Below, in pieces: positions 18,131 to 26,714 of a DNA stretch of 33,052 bases. The DNA comes from Thermoplasmata archaeon (lineage in GTDB: Archaea > Thermoplasmatota > Thermoplasmata > Lutacidiplasmatales > UBA184), in the NCBI GenBank assembly GCA_021801925.1, contig JAKABH010000011.1:1-33052 (forward strand), in the 5' to 3' direction. Under the pieces are notes generated by a model. The model was given only the letters and a program-made list of their open reading frames with translations, searched no databases and was not told where the DNA came from. The translations under genes were made by a program, and so were the position numbers. Numbering within the stretch: position 1 is the first letter of the stretch; each line of letters starts with the position of its first letter.

Positions 18131-19060
18131 ATGGCGCCGCTGTTCAAATCCGGACGCGATCTCTTGGAACAGGGGCTCGATCTCGCCCGCCGCCGGGACT
18201 TCGCCCGGGCCCGGGAGAAGTTCGTCGACGCCGCCGCCCGCCTCGCCAAGGAGAGCGGGACGGTCGAGGCCGACCTCGCCCGCGCCTACGCCGACCTGAT
18301 GGGATTCGCCGTCCGCGCCCCCGACCCGGCCGCCGAGCGCGCGCTCGCCGAGTTCCTGCGGACGCGGCTCGGATCGATGGAACTGCGACCGGGGCTGCGG
18401 CCGATCTCGGGCGGGGCGCTCGCGACGCAGCTCGACCTGGACGCGCGCGACCGGGAGCTCACGGCGCAGACGGATCCCGTGGCGACGGACCCGGCCGCCT
18501 ACGCCCAGGCGCTGCAGGCGCTCGCCGGGGGCTACGCGGGCATCACCGGTCAGGTGCTGTTCCTGCCGGAGCTGATCCAGCAGCGGACGATCGCCGCCGA
18601 GAGCCGGGTCCCCGTGCTGATGGCGACCGCCTTCGAGACGCTCGGCCTCGCGGCCCAGAAGGCCGACCCGATCGCGGCGGCGGAACGGTTCCAGACGGCC
18701 CAGCAGTACTGGGTCCAGGCCGGCGAAGGACGACGGGCGGAGGCGGCCGGCCACCTCATCGAGACCCTCTCGCTCCGCGCCCGCTGCTGGATCTGCGGCC
18801 GGGCGGGCGCCGGCCACGGCGTGCAGTTCGTCTCGATGCCGGTCGAGGTCGCCCTCAGCGGCCTTAAGGATTCGAGCGACTCCCCCCTACCGTCCGTGGA
18901 TCCCACGGGGCACCACCTCTACGTCTGCATCGGGTGCCACTCCGCGGTGCGGGGACTCGCCGAGCGGATCGCCGACCGGCGCGCCGCGGCGGTCGCGGAG
19001 CAGCTCCGGGCCGAGATGCGGGCGATGGAGCGGCGCCTCCGCCCCGGGAGCGGGGCGTGA
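18131..19060 (+). CDS. Helical-repeat (TPR-like) protein with zinc-ribbon cysteines
   Basis: LLEQGLDLARRRDFARAREKFVDAAARLAKESG helical repeat; CWICGRAGAGHGVQF…YVCIGCHSAV zinc-ribbon. Confidence 0.8.
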   Translation: MAPLFKSGRDLLEQGLDLARRRDFARAREKFVDAAARLAKESGTVEADLARAYADLMGFAVRAPDPAAERALAEFLRTRLGSMELRPGLRPISGGALATQLDLDARDRELTAQTDPVATDPAAYAQALQALAGGYAGITGQVLFLPELIQQRTIAAESRVPVLMATAFETLGLAAQKADPIAAAERFQTAQQYWVQAGEGRRAEAAGHLIETLSLRARCWICGRAGAGHGVQFVSMPVEVALSGLKDSSDSPLPSVDPTGHHLYVCIGCHSAVRGLAERIADRRAAAVAEQLRAEMRAMERRLRPGSGA

Positions 19061-20652
19061 GCGGCCCGGCCGGCGGGGTCGCCGCCGTCCCGCTCCGGTG
19101 CGGATCGTGCGGCGCGCCGTACCCCGCCGGTTCGAGCGGCGAGCTCCTCACCTGCGCCTACTGCGGCGCCACGCAACGGATGGTCGATGCCCGGCAGTTC
19201 CTCGACCACTTCCGGGCGCAGGTGACGGCGTTCCTCCGCTCCGCGATCCCGGCCGGCCTCGACCTCGCCGGCGCCGCGACCGTCGATCCGGTCGCCCGCC
19301 TCGCCGCCTTCAACGCGACCGTGCGGACGCCGCTCTCCGCCGAAAGCGAGCAGTACCGGTTCGGCCTCTTCCACCTGCTCGCCTCCCCGATGGTGATCCT
19401 CCCGTTCTCGTCGTGGCTCGCGCCGCCGACGGGCCCGAACCCGGCGAGCGTCTCGATCTTCGCCGAGAAGGTCCATGCGGTCTCGGGCCTCGCCGTCGAC
19501 GACGCGTCGCGCGACCTCCTGCGCCGATCGTCGGGGATCGCGACGGCCTACCAGTCGCTGCTCGTCGCGGCCGCCCTCCTCGCGACGCCGCGTCCCGAGC
19601 GGCTCGCCCTGCTGGCGCAGGATCTGACGGTCGCCGCCGAGGCGATCGACGGGACCGGGCGCTGGGGCCCCCTCGGGATCCGGCTCCGGGGGCTCGCCGA
19701 GCAGGCGCGCGCCGCCGACGCCCTGCTCGACGGCCGCCGGGCGGAGGAGATCCGGGCGCGCCTCGACCCCGCGACGGCGCGCCTATTGGAGGCGCGCGCG
19801 GCGCTCGCGGCGATGCCGGAACTGGGGTACATGATCGCCGCCGTCGATCAGGAGGTGGCGGCGGGCCGGATCCTGGGGTCGATGACGACGATCGTGGAGC
19901 GGTCGGCCTCCGTGCAGCCGCATCCGCTCGCCTTTCTGCAGCGGCTCGAGGCGGTGCTCGACGCGCTCGCTCGGCGCGCTCCGCCCGCCTGGGGGGGCGC
20001 CTGGGCCTCCCTGCCCCGGCGGGAAGAGCTGTTCGCCCGCGCGGCGGCCCTCCGCTCGGCCCAGGCCGGCTCCGGCACGGTCCGGGCGGTGGCACCGACC
20101 GGCGCGCCGCTGCTGGTGCCGTGCTGGGTCGTCGAGCTGCCGTACACGTTCGAGACCGGCGTGCTGTGGGGCAAGCGCGGCAAGGAGGTCCCCGAGCGGC
20201 TGCTCGTCCCGGCGACGTTCCCGACCGATCCGGCGACCCTCCTCCCCGGGGGAGCCGGGCGGGCGGTCACGGACGTCTTCCGAAGCGGCGGCGCGGCCGC
20301 CCCCGGCGGGGCGCTGCTGGGCCGCCTCTCCGGTCGGGAGCAGAAGATCACCGACAGCGGGACCCTGGGGACGCTCCTCGCCTCGGCCGCCGAGCAGCCG
20401 ATCGCGGGCCAGGCGGCGCTCCCTCCCCTCGCCACCGGCGCGGAGGCGATGCGGATCGTCGGGGCCTACGTCGAGGGGATCCGGGGATCCCAGCCCGGGG
20501 CCGCCGCCCGCCTCCGGGCGAGCTCCCCCCGCGTCGGGGAGCTCGTCTACTTCCCGGCGACCCTGGACGGGCCCGTCCGGCTGCCGTGGCTCGGCGGGCT
20601 CTCCCCGGCGAGCGTCGGCGACGTGCCGACGCTCCGCGGGCTGCTCGGGTGA
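19057..20652 (+). CDS. Large hypothetical protein with N-terminal zinc ribbon
   Basis: GTG start overlaps the upstream TGA (GTGA); CGSCGAPYPAGSSGELLTCAYCGATQ zinc ribbon, long globular remainder. Confidence 0.85.
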   Translation: MSGPAGGVAAVPLRCGSCGAPYPAGSSGELLTCAYCGATQRMVDARQFLDHFRAQVTAFLRSAIPAGLDLAGAATVDPVARLAAFNATVRTPLSAESEQYRFGLFHLLASPMVILPFSSWLAPPTGPNPASVSIFAEKVHAVSGLAVDDASRDLLRRSSGIATAYQSLLVAAALLATPRPERLALLAQDLTVAAEAIDGTGRWGPLGIRLRGLAEQARAADALLDGRRAEEIRARLDPATARLLEARAALAAMPELGYMIAAVDQEVAAGRILGSMTTIVERSASVQPHPLAFLQRLEAVLDALARRAPPAWGGAWASLPRREELFARAAALRSAQAGSGTVRAVAPTGAPLLVPCWVVELPYTFETGVLWGKRGKEVPERLLVPATFPTDPATLLPGGAGRAVTDVFRSGGAAAPGGALLGRLSGREQKITDSGTLGTLLASAAEQPIAGQAALPPLATGAEAMRIVGAYVEGIRGSQPGAAARLRASSPRVGELVYFPATLDGPVRLPWLGGLSPASVGDVPTLRGLLG

Positions 20653-20737
20653 TCCCGGGGCGTCCCGGATCGACGCCCCCTCCGCCGCCCCGTTCCCGAC
20701 CCGTCAACGATAGACCCGTCCGCGACGTGGGGGAGGC

Positions 20738-21484
20738 ATGTGCCACACGGACGACTCCCGGGCGCCGGCGCCGCCGCAGAAGGGTGCGGTCGGAACCCAC
20801 GGGCCGATCGAACTCGTCGCCTCGGACGGGACGCGCCTGCGGGCCCACTCCGCGCGGCCGGAGGGCCGGCCCCGCGGCGGCGTCGTGATCCTGCCGGACG
20901 TGCGCGGCCTGCACCCCTACTACGAGGATCTCGCCGTCCGGTTCGCCGAGGCCGGCTTCTCGACCGTGGCGATCGACTACTTTGGCCGGACCGCCGGGAC
21001 CGCCCCCCGGGACGACGCCTTCGACTGGAAGTCGCACGTCGCGCGGACGACCCCCGAGGGGATCGCCCGGGACGTCGCCGCGGCCGTCGCGTTTTTGCGC
21101 GCCGAGCCGGACGGAGCCGCCCGCCCGATCTTCTCCGTCGGGTTCTGTTTCGGGGGGTCGAACTCGTGGCGCCAGTCGGGGGAGGGGCACGGCCTCGCCG
21201 GGTGCATCGGGTTCTACGGGGGACGGCCGATGGAGCGGGCCGCCGCCGCCATCCCGAAGATGACGGCGCCGCTGCTGATGCTGCTCGCCGGCGCGGACCA
21301 GGGCACCCCGCCGGAGGAGTTCGAGCAGTTCGCGGCGCAGGTCCGCGCCCGGGGCCTCGAGGTCGAGAGCCACACCTACCCCGGCGCGCCGCACAGCTAC
21401 TTCGACCGCTCGTTCGCCGAGCACCGCGCCGCCTGCGACGACTCCTGGAAGCGGATCCTCGATTTCACCGCCCGGCACTCGTGA
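20738..21484 (+). CDS. Dienelactone hydrolase family protein
   Basis: VVILPDVRGLHPYYEDLAVRFAEAGFSTVAIDYFGRTAG, nucleophile GFCFGGSNSW, catalytic-His region GAPHSYFDR. Confidence 0.92.
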   Translation: MCHTDDSRAPAPPQKGAVGTHGPIELVASDGTRLRAHSARPEGRPRGGVVILPDVRGLHPYYEDLAVRFAEAGFSTVAIDYFGRTAGTAPRDDAFDWKSHVARTTPEGIARDVAAAVAFLRAEPDGAARPIFSVGFCFGGSNSWRQSGEGHGLAGCIGFYGGRPMERAAAAIPKMTAPLLMLLAGADQGTPPEEFEQFAAQVRARGLEVESHTYPGAPHSYFDRSFAEHRAACDDSWKRILDFTARHS

Positions 21485-21517
21485 GGGGCCGCTCCCCTCG
21501 CGGGGACGACCCCCGCG
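21484..21517. terminator. Tandem hairpins directly after the hydrolase stop codon
   Basis: AGGGG-ccgct-CCCCT (21484-21498) then CGCGGGG-acgac-CCCCGCG (21499-21517). Confidence 0.35.
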
Positions 21518-21958
21518 GCGGGCGCCGTTCCTCCGGGGCCGCGCCCGGCCGCCGAAGGCCGGTGGGATGGGCGGGCGGAGCGGCTCCCGATGAGCCCCTT
21601 CCGCGGAAGGGCCCCGCCCTTTCCCCGTAGAGGTAGCCTCGCGCCCCGGGAATCTACGCAGGACCCCTGTCCGCGGGCGCGGATCGGGCGCGCCGTCCCG
21701 CGCGGAAGCGAGAGGCGACGGGCTTCCTGGTGCCGGTGCGTCCGTCCCGTCGCTACGTTTCGCGGCGCCCGCTGCTCTCCGAAGGAAAGCACTACCCGTC
21801 CTGACCGCTCCCTGTCGCCCCGGATCGGCCCGGACCCGAGGGCGCCTCCCGCACCTCGGGGCCGGCGCACCGCGGCGCGGCGCCCGTACCCCCGCCTTAG
21901 GTTTCCCGGGCGACGCGTAGGGCGCGCGCCGCCGCTTGCCCTCCCCAGGGAACGCGCC

Positions 21959-21970
21959 GGGGTATACCCC
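21959..21970. promoter_or_regulatory. Palindromic promoter/operator of merA
   Basis: Perfect 12-bp palindrome GGGGTATACCCC containing the TATA-like core, ~21-32 nt upstream of ATG 21991. Confidence 0.5.
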
Positions 21971-21990
21971 TCCCGGCGATTCCGCTCGGT

Positions 21991-23406
21991 ATGTCGCGGA
22001 CCCGAAGCGCGCCGTACGACCTCGTGATCCTGGGCGGGGGCGCGGCCGCGTTCGCCGCCGCCATCCGGGCCGACGAACTCGGCTTCCGGTCGGTGATGAT
22101 CAATCACGGCCTGCCGATGGGAGGCACCTGCGTCAACGTCGGCTGCATTCCATCGAAGTTCCTTTTGGAGGCCGGGAACGAGTACTTCTACCGGCAGAGC
22201 CCCCAGTTCGCGTGCAACCTCCCCGGCGCCGTCCGCTGCGACTTTCCCGAGGCGATCGCCCACAAGGACCGGATGGTCCGACGGCTGCGGAAGGTCAACT
22301 ACCGGGAGGTGCTGGACGGTCGCAAGATCGAGTACGTCGCCGCCTCCGGGCGGCTCGAATCGGGCCGCCGGGTCCGCGCCGGGGGGCGGCTCTTCGAGGG
22401 CCGTAACGTCCTCATCGCCACGGGCTCCGCGCCGAAGATCCCGCCGATCGACGGCCTCGCGTCCGTCGGGTACCTCACGAATCGGACCCTGATGCAACGC
22501 ACGGACCGTCCGGACGAGCTGCTCGTCCTCGGGGGCGGCCCGCTCGGGCTGGAGTTCGCCCAGATGTATGCCCACTTCGGGAGCGCGGTCACGGTGATCG
22601 AGTCGGCCGACCGTCTCCTCCCCCTCGAGGAGCCCGAGGTCTCCGCCGAGCTCACCGCGTGCCTGCAACGCGAGGGGATCCGGATCCACGTCGGAGCGAG
22701 GGTCCGCGCGGTCCGGCGCCGCGCCGGGCGCCTCGTCTGCGAGGTGACGAACGGGCAGGGCCCTATCCCGTGCCAGGTCGACGACCTCCTGGTCGCCACC
22801 GGTGTCGCGCCGAACACGACCGGCCTCGGCTTGGCCGAGGCGGGCGTGGCCCTCACCGACCGCGGCTTCGTGCAGACCGACCGGCACTTCCGGACGAGCG
22901 TGCCCGGAGTCTGGGCGGCCGGCGACGTGACGGGGCGGCTCCAGCTGGAGACGGTCGCCGCCAAGGAAGGGGCGCTGGCGGCCTCCAACGCGCTGAACGG
23001 GGAGCAGCGGTCGATCGACTACGACCTCGTTCCCCACGCGGTCTTCACGAACCCCCAGGTGGCGAGCGTCGGGCTCACGGAGGCGGAGTACCTCCGTCGC
23101 GGCGGGGCCTGCGAGTGCCGGGTGATCGGCATGGACCGCCTTCCGAAGGCGCTCACGGTCGGCGACACCCGCGGCGTGCTCAAGATGATCGCCGACGCGA
23201 AGTCCCGCCGCGTGGTCGGGGTCCACATCGTCTCCCCCCTCGCCGCCGACATGATCCACGCGGCGGCGTATGCGCTCCGGGGACGGCTCACGGTCGAGGA
23301 GATCATCGACACCGTCCACGTCTTTCCGACGTTCTCCGAGGCGATCAAGGTCGCCGCCGAGTCGTTCCACCACGACATGAGCCAGATGTCATGTTGCATC
23401 GAGTGA
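21991..23406 (+). CDS. merA: Mercuric reductase, lacking an N-terminal NmerA domain
   Basis: GGTCVNVGCIPSK redox disulfide, LLVLGGGPLGLEFAQMY NADPH domain, C-terminal vicinal cysteines HHDMSQMSCCIE. Confidence 0.92.
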   Translation: MSRTRSAPYDLVILGGGAAAFAAAIRADELGFRSVMINHGLPMGGTCVNVGCIPSKFLLEAGNEYFYRQSPQFACNLPGAVRCDFPEAIAHKDRMVRRLRKVNYREVLDGRKIEYVAASGRLESGRRVRAGGRLFEGRNVLIATGSAPKIPPIDGLASVGYLTNRTLMQRTDRPDELLVLGGGPLGLEFAQMYAHFGSAVTVIESADRLLPLEEPEVSAELTACLQREGIRIHVGARVRAVRRRAGRLVCEVTNGQGPIPCQVDDLLVATGVAPNTTGLGLAEAGVALTDRGFVQTDRHFRTSVPGVWAAGDVTGRLQLETVAAKEGALAASNALNGEQRSIDYDLVPHAVFTNPQVASVGLTEAEYLRRGGACECRVIGMDRLPKALTVGDTRGVLKMIADAKSRRVVGVHIVSPLAADMIHAAAYALRGRLTVEEIIDTVHVFPTFSEAIKVAAESFHHDMSQMSCCIE

Positions 23407-23707
23407 GCACTGGGGTTCCCCGGGCGAGTCCGGAAGGGGCGTCGGCGGGGGGCGGGCGGGTCCCGCGCCGCTGGGGAGGCCGGGCCCGCGCGTCGGGCCG
23501 AGCGTCCCGCCGGATCGGGGCGACCCCCCCTACCGGCGGCGGGGCCGTTCCGTGGCGGTGCGTCTCGGGGAGGCGGGCCGCCGGCCGCCGCCTCGGCCCC
23601 CCGACGCCGGTGGCGGTCGTCGCCCTCGCTCTCCGCACGGCACCGGAGCGCCGCGAGGAGCGAGACCGGAGTCGTCCCGGAGCCATCTCCGCGAGGCAGG
23701 GAGGCCC

Positions 23708-24445
23708 GTGAGCGCTCGGCGGAAGGCGGGGCCCCAGACGCTACGGTGTCCCGTCTGCGAGACGAGCGTACGCGCCGATCGGTTGGCGTCGCACGTCCGT
23801 GCGGTACATCCGCGCGAGCAGGGGAACCGGTCCGTACTGCAAGCCCTGCAGAACGCGCCTGCGTCGACGGCCGGGGCCGTTCCGCACCGACTGAAGGGCA
23901 CTCCCTGGTGGACCCGAGGACGGGTGATCGGGATCACGATCGCGGTGGCGATCGTCGTCCTGGTCGCCTACGCCCTGGTGAGAGCCCCGCCGACCAGCGT
24001 GCGGAACGGGGCGGCGGCGCCGGACTTCACCTTCACCGACGCCCAGGGATCTTCGCTTTCGCTGAGTTCGTTCCTCGGGAAACCGATCGTGCTGTGGTGG
24101 GTCGCCACGTGGTGCAGCAGCTGCATCGAGGGGACCCAGATCTTCGCCCAACAGTACTACGCCTCGTATCGCTCGGCGGGCGTGACCGTCCTCGAGATCG
24201 AATCGTACAACGATCTCGGGCAGACGGGGCCGAGCATCGAAGCCATGGCGAGCCAGAACGGGTACACGGGTCAGGCCGGGTGGATCATCGGAGAGGGCTC
24301 CGCCCACGCGACCAGCCTCTACAATCCGAACTCGGACCTCGAGTACTACTACGTCCTCAGCCCGCAAGGGACCGTCGTGACCCAAGGGACCCCGTTGACC
24401 GGGTCGTTCGGTGCGGCGCTCTCGGCCGCCCAAGGGTCCCAATGA
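23708..24445 (+). CDS. Membrane-anchored thioredoxin-like (TlpA/redoxin) protein with N-terminal C2H2 zinc finger
   Basis: LRCPVCETSVRADRLASHVRAVHP finger; TM GRVIGITIAVAIVVLVAYALV; APDFTFTDAQGSSLSLSSFLGKPIVLWWVATWCSSCIEGTQIF. Confidence 0.88.
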   Translation: MSARRKAGPQTLRCPVCETSVRADRLASHVRAVHPREQGNRSVLQALQNAPASTAGAVPHRLKGTPWWTRGRVIGITIAVAIVVLVAYALVRAPPTSVRNGAAAPDFTFTDAQGSSLSLSSFLGKPIVLWWVATWCSSCIEGTQIFAQQYYASYRSAGVTVLEIESYNDLGQTGPSIEAMASQNGYTGQAGWIIGEGSAHATSLYNPNSDLEYYYVLSPQGTVVTQGTPLTGSFGAALSAAQGSQ

Positions 24446-25011
24446 GCCCACCCGGCCCGCGTCCGATCTTTCCCGAGGTCCGGGCGCTTCGGACCGTCGC
24501 GGCCGAGCGATCGTACCTCCTGGCCCTGGTCGCCCTGGCCCCCGCGACCGGGTTGCTGTATGCCTGGCTGCTGCAGGCCGCCCTGCTCGGGACGGTCCAG
24601 CCGTGGATCCTGCGGTACGTCACGGTGCCGGAACTTTTGTTTTCCCTGGCAATGGCGTTCCTGCTCCCCGCCGCCATCCTGGTGAATCTCTACCTTCGGG
24701 GGCACCCGCGCTGCGATGGGGCCTCCGGCCGACGGGCGGGATCGGGTCTCCTTCCCGCCTTGATCGTCGGCCTCGCGCCGAATCTCCTGTGCTGTACCCC
24801 CTTCGTGCCCGCGGTGCTGGCGATCTTCCTCTCCGGAGCCACCCTCCTGTCCGTCTCCGGCCCAATCCAGCATTTTCTCGGGGTCGACGCGCCCCTGCTC
24901 TACGCCGTGGCCGCCCTCTCGGCCTGGGGCTCCCTCCGTATCGCCTCCCGAGCCGTGGCGGGCCCGGCACCGGCCCCGGCCATCTGCTGCGAAGTCCAAG
25001 ATCCCCGCTGA
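24442..25011 (+). CDS. Polytopic (~4 TM) membrane protein with two vicinal cysteine pairs, possible Hg(II) transporter
   Basis: ATGA overlap with the redoxin gene; GLAPNLLCCTPFVPAVLAIFLSG in TM3 and C-terminal AICCEVQDPR. Confidence 0.82.
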   Translation: MSPPGPRPIFPEVRALRTVAAERSYLLALVALAPATGLLYAWLLQAALLGTVQPWILRYVTVPELLFSLAMAFLLPAAILVNLYLRGHPRCDGASGRRAGSGLLPALIVGLAPNLLCCTPFVPAVLAIFLSGATLLSVSGPIQHFLGVDAPLLYAVAALSAWGSLRIASRAVAGPAPAPAICCEVQDPR

Positions 25012-25053
25012 TCCCGATACCGCGGCTCGGTTCGCTACCGGGAGGCGCGCTTC

Positions 25054-25071
25054 ACGGGGGGTTCGCCCCGT
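25054..25071. terminator. Hairpin downstream of the mer cluster
   Basis: ACGGGG-ggttcg-CCCCGT followed by ttcattc, 43 nt after the last stop codon. Confidence 0.35.
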
Positions 25072-25336
25072 TCATTCAGAGACCAGCACGTCCCCCGCTT
25101 CCACGGGCCACTTTCGTCGGAGGGAGCCGAGGCCCAGGGCAGGCCCCCTCGGGCCCGTCCACTTATGGGTTCATACACGTGGGGCCCCATGTGTCCCTTG
25201 TGCCTCGTTCCACCGACCGTTTCCGAGAGGCCCGAGGTGCCTCGATCACCGGCCTCTCCTCAAGGAGCCCGGCGTGCAGAGTTGGTACGACGCGCACGCT
25301 CTCCGCTCCTCCCTGTCCGCCGAAGTCAACCTTCGG

Positions 25337-26651
25337 GGTTCTTCCGGATTCTGGGTGGGTAGCCTGATGGCGTAGGAGCGGCTCGGGTCCGCCGGTGGAC
25401 GGCGTGCAGGATGCGGATCTCTGGAGCCGATTGCTGGGACTGGAACCTCCTTGGTCGGTGGAGCGGATCGAGCTCCATGTCCGTGATGAAAAGGTCGATG
25501 TGTATCAGGTGCACGCTGACGGAGTGCTCTGGCCGTGCCCGGAGTGCGGGAACAAGCTCCCGGCCTACGACCACAAGGACGAGCGGGTCTGGCGGCACCT
25601 CGACACCATGGCGTTCCAGACCGGGGTCCGCGCCCGGCCGCCTCGAGTGGAGTGCCCCGACCACGGCGTCCGTCCGGCGGGAGTGCCCTGGGCCGAGTCG
25701 AACAGCCGCTTCACGAAGTTCTTCGAGCGCTTTGCCATCGATGTCGCTCAGGAGACCGACCCCAAGGGCGCGGGGAAGATCCTCAAGCTCAGCTGGGACG
25801 AGGTCTGGGGCGTCCAGGAGCGGGCCGTCGCCCGCGGGCTTCGGGCCAAACCACCGGTGGCGCTCCGCTTCATGGGGGTCGACGAGAAGGCCGTCGGCCA
25901 CGGCCACCAGTACGCCACGATCGTCTACAACCTCGAAGAGGGGACGGGGGAGTGGGTCGGGGAGGGCCGGAAGAAGGAGACCCTCGACGGCTTCTTCCAG
26001 GGCCTCACCACCGAGCAGCGCGCCGGGATTGAGGCCGGGGGCCTCGACATGTGGGGTCCGTTCATCGCCTCGATTCGGGAGCATGTTCCCGGGGCGGAGG
26101 GGAAGCTGGTCTACGACCCGTTCCATATCGTCGGCCACATGAATGAGGCGGGCAACGACGTCCGGAAGCGGGAGCACCGGCAGCTATCGGAGGAGGGGAG
26201 GAGTCCTCTCGGTGGCACTCGGTTCTGGTGGCTCTACGGTCGAGAGAACCTCCCGGAGAGGCACCGGGAGGGGTTCGCCGCCCTCCACGCGGCGCACTTG
26301 AAGACTGGGCGAGCCTACGCGATCAAGGAGGCGCTCCGCGACCTCCGGGTCCAGGACTCCTCGAAGACGGGAGCGGCGTACTGGCGGTGGTGGCGCTTCT
26401 GGGCGACGCACAGCCGCCTGGCGCCCGTGATCCGTGTGGCCCAGATGATGAAGGCCCACCTCGATGGAGGGCTGAACTACTTCGCGCACCGGATCGCGAA
26501 CGCAGTGGCAGAGGGGCTCAACTCGAAGATCGCGACCCTCCAGAAGCTGGTCTACGGATTCCGCAACAAGGACCACTTCCGGACGGCGGTCTTGTTTCGA
26601 TGTGGAGGCCTTCAGTTACATCCCGTGACCCACCCGATTCCCGGATGAGCC
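25337..26651 (+). mobile_element. ISL3-family insertion sequence
   Basis: Terminal inverted repeats GGTTCTTCCGGATTCTGGGTGGGT (25337-25360) and GGCTCATCCGGGAATCGGGTGGGT (reverse complement of 26628-26651), 17/24 identical ungapped, flanking a transposase; no 8-bp target duplication seen. Confidence 0.83.
25395..26648 (+). CDS. ISL3 family transposase
   Basis: N-terminal zinc finger CPECGNKLPAYDHKDERVWRHLD, RFMGVDEKAVGHGHQYATIVYNL, VYDPFHIVGHMNEA, NAVAEGLNSKIATLQKLVYGFRN. Confidence 0.94.
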   Translation: MDGVQDADLWSRLLGLEPPWSVERIELHVRDEKVDVYQVHADGVLWPCPECGNKLPAYDHKDERVWRHLDTMAFQTGVRARPPRVECPDHGVRPAGVPWAESNSRFTKFFERFAIDVAQETDPKGAGKILKLSWDEVWGVQERAVARGLRAKPPVALRFMGVDEKAVGHGHQYATIVYNLEEGTGEWVGEGRKKETLDGFFQGLTTEQRAGIEAGGLDMWGPFIASIREHVPGAEGKLVYDPFHIVGHMNEAGNDVRKREHRQLSEEGRSPLGGTRFWWLYGRENLPERHREGFAALHAAHLKTGRAYAIKEALRDLRVQDSSKTGAAYWRWWRFWATHSRLAPVIRVAQMMKAHLDGGLNYFAHRIANAVAEGLNSKIATLQKLVYGFRNKDHFRTAVLFRCGGLQLHPVTHPIPG

Positions 26652-26659
26652 TGAATAAT

Positions 26660-26673
26660 TTACCTTGGGGTAA
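26660..26673. promoter_or_regulatory. Inverted repeat TTACC-TTGG-GGTAA upstream of the toxin-antitoxin pair
   Basis: Perfect 5-bp arms in an AT-rich patch (aataattta) just outside the IS end, 42-55 nt upstream of ATG 26715. Confidence 0.45.
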
Positions 26674-26714
26674 GCTTATGCTGAACGACTCTCTACCGAG
26701 AGCCCGACGGGTCC

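Noticed and set aside
21397-23373. 658-aa minus-strand ORF
   Set aside because: Antisense to merA; no domain motifs
25165-25362. 65-aa ORF MGSYTWGPMCPLCL… reading into the IS end
   Set aside because: No family recognised; its end is formed by the IS repeat, so at most a disrupted gene
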